From: Chitinophagaceae bacterium | Lineage (GTDB): Bacteria > Bacteroidota > Bacteroidia > Chitinophagales > Chitinophagaceae | Assembly (NCBI GenBank): GCA_947442905.1 | Contig: CANEWV010000148.1 | Location: 1-5,265 of the forward strand | Direction of reading: 5' to 3' | Length of the DNA stretch: 5,265 nt | Shown: piece after piece, positions 1 through 5,265 of the stretch | Numbering within the stretch: position 1 is the stretch's first letter | Layout: each line of letters opens with the position of its first letter | The notes under the pieces: model-generated | Seen by the model: the letters and a program-made list of their open reading frames with translations, nothing else | Databases searched by the model: none | Told to the model about the DNA's origin: nothing | Position numbers and translations under genes: made by a program

Positions 1-1111
1 CGCGGTGGTATTCATTATCCCATTTATTGACAGGGAGCATCAAAAACTTTTCGCCAATACCCCAGGTATCAGGAAGTGTTGTTATGAAAGATGAATCAAT
101 CATATACCAGCACTCTCTATCGTTCTGATTTTTTTCGGCCAGTACACTGTAAATGTGTGCCATACTTTCACCTACGGTGTAGCTACCAAATTCGGTGTAG
201 ATATTTGGCATGGGAACCTTGGCTTTTTTACAAGCTTTTTTAATATTGCTCACAATTTCATTGATCATGAACTGGTAGTCATATTCAAATCCTAGTGAGT
301 GTTTGATAGGGAATCCACCACCAATATTAATAGAGTCTAACTCTGGACAAATCTTTTTTAATTGACAATACAGGTTGATGATTTTATTTAATTCTGACCA
401 GTAATAAATATCATCTTTAATCCCTTTGTTTAAAAAGATATGTAACATTTTTAATTGAAACTTATCTTCAAAACCTTCAATTTCATCTACATAAAATTCT
501 AAAATATCTTTTGCACGAATACCAAGTCTTGAGGTGTAAAAAGGAAAGTTAGGTTCTTCCTCTGCAGCAACTCTAATACCTACTCTAAAAGGTTGTTTGG
601 CGCCACGTTTGTAGGCCATCAACTCTTCTTTGTTGTCAAGTATTGGAATTACATTTTTAAATCCTGTATTGATGAGTTTGGTAATGCGTGATGTGTAAGA
701 CTTTTGTTTATACCCGTTACAAATGATGTAGGTGTCTTTATTGATTTTTCTGCGCTGATACAGCCTATTGATAATTTCAATGTCGTATGCGTAAGAAGTT
801 TCTAAATGAATATTGTGCTTAAGCGCTTCTTCTACAACAAATGAAAAGTGAGAGCTTTTGGTACAATAGCAATAAAAATATTCACCCTCGTATTTATGCT
901 TCTTAAAAGCAGCCTGAAACATATCTTTTGCCTTGTTAATTTGCATGCCAATTTTTGGCAGGTATGATAACTTTAAAGGCGTGCCATGCTTTTCAATAAT
1001 CTTTTTTAGATCTAAGTCATTGAATTGTAAGTAACCATTATCATTTAAATCAAAACCTGATTGAGGAAAATGGAATGTTTGGTTTACGAGCGAGGTATAA
1101 GTATTGTTCAT
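1..1111 (-). CDS. speA: Biosynthetic arginine decarboxylase-like enzyme (PLP fold type III), C-terminus cut by window edge
   Basis: This is a pyridoxal-phosphate decarboxylase of the alanine-racemase-like fold. In Bacteroidota this family is annotated as arginine decarboxylase, making agmatine for polyamine synthesis in the cytoplasm. I translated 370 residues from the ATG at 1111. The PLP-lysine motif YCYCTKSSHF lies at about residues 80-89 (K85 as Schiff-base lysine). TSRLGIR is at 193-199, the phosphate-binding loop GGGFP at 264-268, and EFGSYTVGES, matching the ExGR-type motif, at 307-316. From memory the family is about 460 residues, so roughly 90 residues are missing, including the second-subunit catalytic Cys motif; this comes from the window edge and is not a gene defect. 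The ATG follows an A-rich stretch without Shine-Dalgarno and gives the usual N-terminus. The gene lies beyond the rplT terminator, so it probably has its own promoter. Substrate could instead be another basic amino acid or carboxyspermidine; the fold is certain, the substrate less so. Confidence 0.85.
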   Translation of the reverse strand, partial: MNNTYTSLVNQTFHFPQSGFDLNDNGYLQFNDLDLKKIIEKHGTPLKLSYLPKIGMQINKAKDMFQAAFKKHKYEGEYFYCYCTKSSHFSFVVEEALKHNIHLETSYAYDIEIINRLYQRRKINKDTYIICNGYKQKSYTSRITKLINTGFKNVIPILDNKEELMAYKRGAKQPFRVGIRVAAEEEPNFPFYTSRLGIRAKDILEFYVDEIEGFEDKFQLKMLHIFLNKGIKDDIYYWSELNKIINLYCQLKKICPELDSINIGGGFPIKHSLGFEYDYQFMINEIVSNIKKACKKAKVPMPNIYTEFGSYTVGESMAHIYSVLAEKNQNDRECWYMIDSSFITTLPDTWGIGEKFLMLPVNKWDNEYHR

Positions 1112-1141
1112 TTACGCGGTTGCTTTAAAATGGGTGAACGA

Positions 1142-1149
1142 CAAACTTG
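1142..1149 (-). promoter_or_regulatory. Possible -7 element of the speA-like gene
   Basis: On the minus strand this reads CAAGTTTG, seven of eight positions of the Bacteroidota -7 consensus TAnnTTTG. It lies 30 bases before the ATG and inside the only space left after the upstream terminator. No clean TTG is seen at the -33 distance, so the call rests on position and one partial match. Confidence 0.3.
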
Positions 1150-1170
1150 AAATCATTAATATAAACGAAT

Positions 1171-1208
1171 AAAAAAACCGAACAGTATATATACTACTCG
1201 GTTTTTTT
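1171..1208 (-). terminator. Intrinsic terminator of the thrS-infC-rpmI-rplT cluster
   Basis: A perfect 11-bp inverted repeat (AAAAAAACCGA at 1171-1181, TCGGTTTTTTT at 1198-1208) encloses a 16-base loop. Inside the loop AGTATATATACT (1184-1195) is itself a palindrome and can extend the hairpin after a small internal loop. Read leftwards, the stem ends in a run of U residues. It begins 25 bases after the rplT stop, with no gene between, so it most likely ends the ribosomal transcript before speA. The A/T arms make it symmetrical, but no plus-strand gene approaches from the left. Confidence 0.88.
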
Positions 1209-1233
1209 ATATTATTTTTTACAGTAAGCTACC

Positions 1234-1578
1234 TTATTTAACTTGGTCAACTAAAGCCTTGAAGCTAGCTGGCTCATTCATAGCAAGGTCTGCTAATACT
1301 TTACGGTTAAGTTCGATACCCTTAGTGCTTAATTTATTGATAAATTGGCTGTAGGTAAGTCCTTCTTGTCTAACCGCTGCGTTGATACGTGCAATCCATA
1401 ATTGACGGTATTCACGCTTTTTAAGTTTACGACCTACATAAGCATAGGTTAAACCTTTTTCAACGATATTTTTGGCTACTGTATAAACGTTTTTACGTTT
1501 ACCGTAGAACCCTTTTGCTTGCTTAAGAATTCTTTTTCTCCTAGCTCTCGATGCAACTGCATTTTTTGAACGTGGCAT
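1234..1578 (-). CDS. rplT: 50S ribosomal protein bL20
   Basis: bL20 is an early-binding protein of the large subunit. It contacts domain II of 23S rRNA, is needed for 50S assembly, and in several bacteria represses its own operon by binding an mRNA mimic of its rRNA site. The protein is 114 residues, the usual length. It has the basic N-terminal tail ([19 protein letters not shown], with KGFYGKRKN at 22-30), followed by the family signature around [22 protein letters not shown] (53-74) and YSQFINKL (76-83). The C-terminal half, which carries the RNA-binding globular domain in homologues, is complete. The ATG at 1578 has no Shine-Dalgarno before it, like every gene here. It is the last gene of the cluster, 87 bases after rpmI, and is followed by the terminator at 1171-1208. 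Confidence 0.99.
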   Translation of the reverse strand: MPRSKNAVASRARRKRILKQAKGFYGKRKNVYTVAKNIVEKGLTYAYVGRKLKKREYRQLWIARINAAVRQEGLTYSQFINKLSTKGIELNRKVLADLAMNEPASFKALVDQVK

Positions 1579-1599
1579 ATTAATTTGTTTGAAAGCGCC

Positions 1600-1612
1600 T
1601 ACCTAATGGGTA
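1600..1612 (-). promoter_or_regulatory. Small hairpin with a repeated motif, upstream of rplT
   Basis: In the 87-base rpmI-rplT gap the mRNA strand reads TACC-CATTA-GGTA, a 4-bp stem with a 5-base loop. The 10-nt core ACCCATTAGG (1611-1602) recurs exactly before thrS (4578-4569), and in both cases 23 bases separate it from the ATG. The stem is weak and function is unknown. The rest of the gap holds no further clear signal apart from a short direct repeat at the rpmI stop. Confidence 0.3.
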
Positions 1613-1665
1613 ATTGCTGTTTGATAATGTTGTTTGTGAATGGTACTTCTAAAAATTAACCGGAA

Positions 1666-1866
1666 TTAACCTTTAAGACGTAATAAACGAAGAACGAAGT
1701 CTTTGTTTGTAGAATCTACTAAACCTTTTTTGTTTAGAGCTCTTTTACGTTTTTTTGATTTTTTGGTTAAGATGTGCCTTTTAAATGGCTTTTGGAAAGT
1801 TACTTCACCACTACCAGTGACTTTGAAACGCTTCTTTGCGCTTGAGTTTGTTTTTACCTTTGGCAT
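1666..1866 (-). CDS. rpmI: 50S ribosomal protein bL35
   Basis: bL35 is a small, very basic protein of the large ribosomal subunit. The 66-residue product has the normal family length and the N-terminal signature [18 protein letters not shown] (5-22). A Lys/Arg-rich middle follows ([19 protein letters not shown], 29-47), then a C-terminal LRLLRLKG. The ATG at 1866 gives the canonical [13 protein letters not shown] start. It lies between infC (115-base gap) and rplT (87-base gap), the order found widely in bacteria. Its start is preceded by a hairpin only four bases away and by a candidate internal promoter, so its translation and transcription may be controlled apart from thrS-infC. In E. coli the rpmI start is the entry point of bL20 repression, with rplT translationally coupled; whether that holds here is inference. 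Confidence 0.99.
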   Translation of the reverse strand: MPKVKTNSSAKKRFKVTGSGEVTFQKPFKRHILTKKSKKRKRALNKKGLVDSTNKDFVLRLLRLKG

Positions 1867-1950
1867 GTTAATAATCTTGTTAAAGATTACACCCTACTGG
1901 CGGTCTTGCACAGGCGAGACACTTGTTGAGCCATTTGGGAAATTGGGATG
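1867..1950 (-). promoter_or_regulatory. Candidate structured leader of rpmI-rplT (possible bL20 autoregulatory RNA)
   Basis: This is most of the 115-base infC-rpmI gap, read leftwards. I see nested complementarity in order: CATCCC (1950-1945) with GGGTG (1894-1890), allowing one bulge; GGC (1932-1930) with GCC (1902-1900); and an inner hairpin GTCT-C-GC-CTGT-GC-A-AGAC (1921-1904) with one C/A mismatch. A separate 8-bp hairpin follows, GTAATCTT-TAAC-AAGATTAT (1890-1871, one G-U pair), ending four bases before the rpmI ATG. The arrangement of short stems with asymmetric internal loops upstream of rpmI resembles known bL20 leaders in position. Individual stems are short, so only the ATG-proximal hairpin is well supported from sequence alone. 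Confidence 0.45.
1871..1890 (-). promoter_or_regulatory. Hairpin next to the rpmI start codon
   Basis: The arms ATAATCTT (1871-1878) and AAGATTAC (1883-1890) form an 8-bp stem in the mRNA (seven Watson-Crick pairs and one G-U) with a UAAC loop. Only four bases separate it from the ATG, so it occupies the ribosome landing zone. In a genome without Shine-Dalgarno use, local unstructured A/U-rich sequence normally favours initiation, so a stem here should limit it. Inference: a translational control element for rpmI-rplT. Confidence 0.55.
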
Positions 1951-1981
1951 CAAAATTATGGATAATCTCCTATTTGAGCAA
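1951..1981 (-). promoter_or_regulatory. Internal promoter for rpmI-rplT, Bacteroidota type
   Basis: On the minus strand TTG (1981-1979), exactly 20 bases of spacer, and TAATTTTG (1958-1951) match the Bacteroidota housekeeping promoter consensus (TTG near -33, TAnnTTTG near -7). This is the best two-box promoter match I found in the window. It begins at the base after the infC stop codon. Transcription would start at about 1942-1947, giving an approximately 75-80-nt leader before rpmI. Confidence 0.6.
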
Positions 1982-2554
1982 CTATTTCTTTTTACCTGTT
2001 TTAGGGGTAAAAATGGCAAACATACGTTTACCTTCTAGTTTAGGCATACTTTCTAGGGTACCAGCCTCTGCTAGACGCTCAGCAAACTTAAGGAGTAGTA
2101 ATTGACCTCTGTCCTGGAACATAATGGCTCTACCCTTAAATTGAACGTAAGCTTTAACCTTATTACCGTCTTTTAAGAAATTTTCGGCGTGTTTAGCCTT
2201 AAAATTAAAGTCATGATCATCGGTACTTGGGGTAAACCTAATTTCTTTGATTTCAGACTGCTTGGAGTTGGCTTTCATTTCCTTCTCCTTGCGCTTTTTC
2301 TCGTATAAGAACTTTTTATAATCTATTACCTTACAAACTGGAGGATCTGCGGTTGGAGATATTTCAACAAGGTCTAATTCTTGTTCTTGGGCAATTTTAA
2401 GTGCCTCTTGTGTAGAATAAACGCCTACTTCAACGTTATCGCCTACTAAACGAACCTGTGGTACTCTAATTCTGTCGTTAATTCGGTGTTCTGGTTCTTG
2501 TTGTCTTTGGAACCTTGGGTTAAATCTTCCGCCGCCTCTTGGTGGTAATGCCAT
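1982..2554 (-). CDS. infC: Translation initiation factor IF-3
   Basis: IF3 binds the 30S subunit, prevents premature joining of 50S, and proofreads initiator tRNA and start codon. The protein is 190 residues. After a basic, Gly/Arg/Gln-rich N-terminal extension (1-20) comes the IF3 N domain, starting HRINDRIRVPQVRLVGDN (23-40). The family signature PPVCKVIDYKKFLYEKKRKEKE spans 71-92, then a Lys-rich linker, then the C domain from about 100 (IKEIRFTP, the KGRAIMFQDRG helix region at 140-150, and a TPKTGKKK tail). E. coli infC starts with AUU, allowing IF3 to regulate itself; here an ATG at 2554 gives a full-length protein, so that mechanism is not evident. The start has no Shine-Dalgarno. It follows thrS by 53 bases with no terminator between and is probably co-transcribed with it. 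Confidence 0.98.
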   Translation of the reverse strand: MALPPRGGGRFNPRFQRQQEPEHRINDRIRVPQVRLVGDNVEVGVYSTQEALKIAQEQELDLVEISPTADPPVCKVIDYKKFLYEKKRKEKEMKANSKQSEIKEIRFTPSTDDHDFNFKAKHAENFLKDGNKVKAYVQFKGRAIMFQDRGQLLLLKFAERLAEAGTLESMPKLEGKRMFAIFTPKTGKKK

Positions 2555-2607
2555 TAAAACTTGTTTTGTTAGTAATATTTTGAAGGGTAAAGATAAAGCT
2601 ATTTGGG

Positions 2608-4545
2608 CTATTCGCCGGATTTACGTTCATGAATTTCCTGAATAATTGCATCGATAAATACTTGCGTGTCTTGCATACCTAAATCTCCCTTCCCTTGTCT
2701 GCGCACAGAAAGCTTGTTTTCGAGGGTTTCTTTCTCCCCTACAACTAGCATATATGGAACGCGTTGAAGCTCGGTATCTCTAATTTTTTTACCAATCTTT
2801 TCAGACCTGTCATCTATCTCAACCCTTACCCCTGCTGCTTTCAGCTGTTTTTTAACGCCTTCTGCAAACTCCATAAACTTATCAGAGATAGGTAAGATTT
2901 TAACCTGTAAAGGTGCTAACCAAACCGGGAATTTACCCGCATAGTGTTCTAGTAAAAATCCAATAAAACGCTCGTGGGTACCTAGTGGCGCACGGTGAAT
3001 AATAAGTGGAACTTCGGGTTGATTGTTTTGGTTAACGTAGCTTAATTTGAATTTATTTCCAGAATTAAAGTCTACTTGGTTGGTGGCAAGGGTAAATTCT
3101 CTACCTATCGCACTCCAAATTTGAACGTCAATTTTAGGGCCATAAAACGCAGCTTCGTCCTGAACCTCGATGTACGGGATTTCAGATTCAATGAGTACCT
3201 GACGTACCATAGCTTCCGTTTCCTTCCACAATTCAGGTTCATTTACATATTTAGCGCCTAGTTTAGCAGGATCGTGTAAGCTCAAACGCATCACGTATTT
3301 ATCAATACCAAATATTTTAAAGTACTTGGTATACATGTCATTTACAGCTCTAAATTCGGCGGCAAATTGTTCTTTATTACAATAAATATGCGCATCATTC
3401 ATGTGTAAGCAACGAACACGCATCAGTCCAAATAATTCACCACTTTGTTCGTATCTGTAACAAGTTCCATATTCAGCAATACGGTATGGTAAGTCTTTGT
3501 AACTTCTTGGTTCTGCATCAAATATTTTATGGTGATGCGGACAGTTCATTGCTTTCAAATAATACTTAGTACCATCTAGTTCCATCGGCGGAAACATACT
3601 ATCTGCATAGTATGGTAAGTGACCACTGGTGAGGTACATACTTTCTTTGGCAATATGCGGTGTTACCACGCGCTTATAACCTGCAACTTCTTCCGTTTCT
3701 TTTGCTAATTTTTCTAATTCTTCAATAATGATGGTTCCATTTGGTAACCATAAAGGAAGGCCCTGACCCACATCATCATCCATGGTATAAATGCCTAGCT
3801 CTTTTCCTAGTTTTCGGTGATCTCTTTTTTTAGCTTCTTCAAGCATTAAAATATATGCATCTAATTCCTTTTGACTCGGGAAAGTCACGCCATACAAGCG
3901 TGTTAGCATTTTATTTTTTTCGTTACCCTTCCAATAAGCACCTGCTATATTGGTGAGTTTGATGGCTTTAATAGCTCCTGTATTTGGAATGTGTGGCCCT
4001 CTACATAAGTCGGTAAAATTACCTTGTGAGTAGAGTGTAATATTGCCATCTTGTAGCCCTTCTAATAAATCTAATTTATACGGATCATTGCGCTCTGTAA
4101 AATAAGCGATAGCGTCCGCTTTTGAAATTTCTTTTCTTGTAAATGTGTTGGCTTGTTTAGCAAGCTCATTCATTTTTCTTTCGATAGCAATTAAATCATC
4201 TTCCGTTAAATTACGATCGCCTAAATCAATATCGTAATAAAATCCTTTGTCAAGTGCTGGCCCTACCCAAAATTTTACACCAGGGTATAATGCTTCAACG
4301 GCTTCTGCCATTAAGTGTGCAGATGAGTGCCAGAAAGTGTTTTTACCTGCGTCATCATCCCAGGTTAATAATTGCAAAGAAGCGTCCGATGTGATGGGTC
4401 TAGTACTGTCCCAAACTTCACCATTAACTGTGGCAGCCAAAACTTTTCTGGCGAGTCCTTCACTAATCGATTTTGCAATGCCGTCTGCAGAAATACCTGC
4501 TTCATATTGCCTTACGGCACCATCTGGAAATGTTATATTTATCAT
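2608..4545 (-). CDS. thrS: Threonine--tRNA ligase
   Basis: This cytoplasmic class II synthetase charges tRNA-Thr and edits mischarged Ser-tRNA-Thr. The complete 645-residue product has every expected domain: TGS (1-62); the N2 editing domain with HxxxH (H73, H77) and DLCRGPH (179-185, C181 and H185); the catalytic core from RDHRKLGKEL (241-250); and a C-terminal anticodon-binding domain from about 540 (FPVWLAPLQVKILPIS, later EKIGKKIRD). By alignment with E. coli the zinc ligands are C335 (MNCPHHH), H386 (HMNDAHIYC) and H517 (IIHRAPLGTHERF). Motif 2 is YRYEQSGEL (363-371) and the motif 3 arginine is R526. MNCPHHH replaces the enterobacterial MNCPGH and is, from memory, common in Bacteroidota. 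The ATG at 4545 gives a proper TGS start (MINITFPDGAVRQY). It heads the cluster. Confidence 0.99.
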   Translation of the reverse strand: MINITFPDGAVRQYEAGISADGIAKSISEGLARKVLAATVNGEVWDSTRPITSDASLQLLTWDDDAGKNTFWHSSAHLMAEAVEALYPGVKFWVGPALDKGFYYDIDLGDRNLTEDDLIAIERKMNELAKQANTFTRKEISKADAIAYFTERNDPYKLDLLEGLQDGNITLYSQGNFTDLCRGPHIPNTGAIKAIKLTNIAGAYWKGNEKNKMLTRLYGVTFPSQKELDAYILMLEEAKKRDHRKLGKELGIYTMDDDVGQGLPLWLPNGTIIIEELEKLAKETEEVAGYKRVVTPHIAKESMYLTSGHLPYYADSMFPPMELDGTKYYLKAMNCPHHHKIFDAEPRSYKDLPYRIAEYGTCYRYEQSGELFGLMRVRCLHMNDAHIYCNKEQFAAEFRAVNDMYTKYFKIFGIDKYVMRLSLHDPAKLGAKYVNEPELWKETEAMVRQVLIESEIPYIEVQDEAAFYGPKIDVQIWSAIGREFTLATNQVDFNSGNKFKLSYVNQNNQPEVPLIIHRAPLGTHERFIGFLLEHYAGKFPVWLAPLQVKILPISDKFMEFAEGVKKQLKAAGVRVEIDDRSEKIGKKIRDTELQRVPYMLVVGEKETLENKLSVRRQGKGDLGMQDTQVFIDAIIQEIHERKSGE

Positions 4546-4563
4546 AGGTCTAACTTAACTGTT

Positions 4564-4580
4564 TAACCCCTAATGGGTTA
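4564..4580 (-). promoter_or_regulatory. Hairpin at the 5' end of the thrS leader
   Basis: The mRNA strand reads TAACCC-ATTAG-GGGTTA, a perfect 6-bp stem with a 5-base loop, 18 bases before the thrS ATG. If the -7 element at 4587-4594 is used, transcripts would begin at about 4579-4583, so the hairpin sits at or just inside the mRNA 5' end. It could stabilise the message or mark a regulatory site. The core ACCCATTAGG is shared with the rplT leader at the same distance from the ATG. Confidence 0.4.
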
Positions 4581-4586
4581 CTCCTG

Positions 4587-4594
4587 CAAAAATA
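4587..4594 (-). promoter_or_regulatory. -7 element of the thrS promoter
   Basis: The minus strand reads TATTTTTG, a full match to TAnnTTTG, 41 bases before the thrS ATG in the 124-base divergent gap. The -33 region lacks a clear TTG. It is the natural place for the main promoter of the cluster, because the upstream gene is divergent and nothing can read through from it. Confidence 0.5.
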
Positions 4595-4656
4595 AAGGAA
4601 AGCGGTGAGTTTTCCGTTTTAACGCTTCTTTAGATTTTAATACTTTTATAAGAGCT

Positions 4657-4664
4657 TACATTTG
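4657..4664 (+). promoter_or_regulatory. -7-like element directly before the secreted protein gene
   Basis: TACATTTG matches TAnnTTTG fully but ends only five bases before the ATG at 4670, so transcription from it would start at or very near the A of the ATG (leaderless or nearly so). No good TTG is seen at the -33 distance. Weaker seven-of-eight matches, TACTTTTA (4641-4648) and TAGATTTT (4631-4638), would leave a short leader instead. Which one works cannot be decided here. Confidence 0.3.
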
Positions 4665-4669
4665 CGCCA

Positions 4670-5265
4670 ATGAGATTGACTTTTACCCTATTTTCTTTAT
4701 TGCTTTTAAGTACCAGCCTTCAGGCCCAAAAAATCACGGGTATTTGGAGAGGCTATTTTAGTGCGGCCAATGGTATTTTTAGAGATGATATTGGGGAAGA
4801 AATGTACAAATACGAGGTGCAAATAGATCAGCAATCTGATAATAGCGTTAAGGGTGTTACCTATTCTTATAAGTCTACGGTGTTTTATGGAAAATCTACG
4901 ATGCAAGGGATTTATACAGCAGGTAGCAAAAATCTAATTTTAAAGGAACTAAAACTCGTTGAATTAAAAATTGGAAGCAATAGCGAACCCTGCTTAATGA
5001 CCTGCTACCTCGACTATGTTAAAATTGGTAAATTAGAAGTTTTGCAAGGCACATTTATTTCTACCAATGCAAAAAATAAAAAAGATTGTGGCAGCGGGAA
5101 AGTATATCTGGAGCGGGTTTTAAAAAGTGATTTTGAATTAGAAGATTTTTTAGCGCATCCCAAACCAGCAGCTCCTATTACACAGCAAAAGCCAATGGTT
5201 AAGCCTTCCAAAACGGATACGGATGTTATCCATAAAGATAACGACACAGACAAATCCTTTAATAC
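4670..5265 (+). CDS. Secreted protein of unknown function, C-terminus cut by window edge
   Basis: The frame is open for 198 codons from the ATG at 4670 to the window edge, without a stop. The first 19 residues form a clear signal peptide: R2, a hydrophobic stretch LTFTLFSLLLL, and an LQA|Q cleavage site. Q20 is not Cys, so it is not a lipoprotein. The mature part begins KITGIWRGYF and continues as an alternating hydrophobic/polar, probably beta-rich domain to about 150 (VTYSYKSTVFYGKSTMQGIY at 63-82), with cysteines at 108, 112 and 140. After about 160 it becomes a Pro/Lys/Thr/Asp-rich, probably disordered linker, so a further domain may lie beyond the edge. GIWRGYF-type exported proteins recur in Chitinophagaceae as I recall them, without assigned function. 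Likely periplasmic or outer-membrane associated. It is divergent from thrS and probably functionally unrelated. Confidence 0.8.
   Translation, partial: MRLTFTLFSLLLLSTSLQAQKITGIWRGYFSAANGIFRDDIGEEMYKYEVQIDQQSDNSVKGVTYSYKSTVFYGKSTMQGIYTAGSKNLILKELKLVELKIGSNSEPCLMTCYLDYVKIGKLEVLQGTFISTNAKNKKDCGSGKVYLERVLKSDFELEDFLAHPKPAAPITQQKPMVKPSKTDTDVIHKDNDTDKSFN

Noticed and set aside
1654..1671. Direct repeat AATTAACC, two copies 10 bases apart at the rpmI stop
   Set aside because: Short and AT-rich, partly coding; likely chance and not a binding site I can support.
1960..1970. Inverted repeat GGATAATCTCC as an operator
   Set aside because: Only three base pairs with a 5-base loop; too weak to call.
1703..2105. 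Plus-strand open frames across rpmI and the end of infC
   Set aside because: They are antisense to two highly conserved genes, overlap each other, and have no recognisable domain; the minus-strand products are certain.
2555..2607. Promoter or terminator in the thrS-infC gap
   Set aside because: Only partial matches such as TATCTTTA occur, and there is no stable inverted repeat; co-transcription is the simpler reading.
3076..3261. Plus-strand open frame inside thrS
   Set aside because: Antisense to the catalytic core of thrS, short and unlike any family.
4247..4566. Two plus-strand open frames opposite the thrS start
   Set aside because: Antisense shadows of the TGS and editing domains; no signal or motif.
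4546..4582. tRNA-Thr mimic or T-box in the thrS leader
   Set aside because: The leader is only about 37 bases long, its single hairpin loop (ATTAG) carries no threonine anticodon, and no T-box sequence or antiterminator is present.
4706..5253. Minus-strand open frames opposite the secreted protein gene
   Set aside because: The plus-strand frame has a clean signal peptide and a coherent protein from its ATG to the edge; the minus frames are short and separate.

Overview
The window reads as an AT-rich chromosomal segment of a Bacteroidota bacterium, probably of the Chitinophagaceae or a related lineage. Three things point there: protein similarity (a Bacteroidota-type SpeA decarboxylase and a ThrRS with the MNCPHHH motif), no Shine-Dalgarno sequence at any start codon, and several good matches to the Bacteroidota promoter consensus (TTG, then TAnnTTTG). 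The genus-level placement is recall-based inference.

Layout: a partial polyamine-pathway decarboxylase (speA-like) is read leftwards from 1111 and runs off the left edge. Next to it, also read leftwards, is the conserved translation cluster thrS (4545-2608), infC (2554-1982), rpmI (1866-1666) and rplT (1578-1234). A strong intrinsic terminator at 1171-1208 closes the cluster and separates it from speA. A divergent gene for a secreted protein of unknown function starts at 4670 and runs off the right edge. The window is densely coding: no gene-free stretch exceeds 125 bases, and all five intergenic gaps are described below.

The cluster supplies threonyl-tRNA synthetase, initiation factor IF3 and ribosomal proteins bL35 and bL20. 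Control sites seem to lie at three places. A perfect TAnnTTTG element and a 5'-end hairpin precede thrS. A second, internal promoter (TTG-N20-TAATTTTG) lies between infC and rpmI, so the ribosomal protein pair could be made separately from thrS-infC. That internal promoter would give an approximately 80-nt leader with nested pairings and a hairpin ending four bases before the rpmI ATG. This is where other bacteria place bL20 autoregulation, and it is the most interesting part of the window. A 10-nt motif is also repeated at identical spacing before thrS and rplT.

I see no mobile element, CRISPR array, tRNA or rRNA gene, and no clearly novel multi-gene system.
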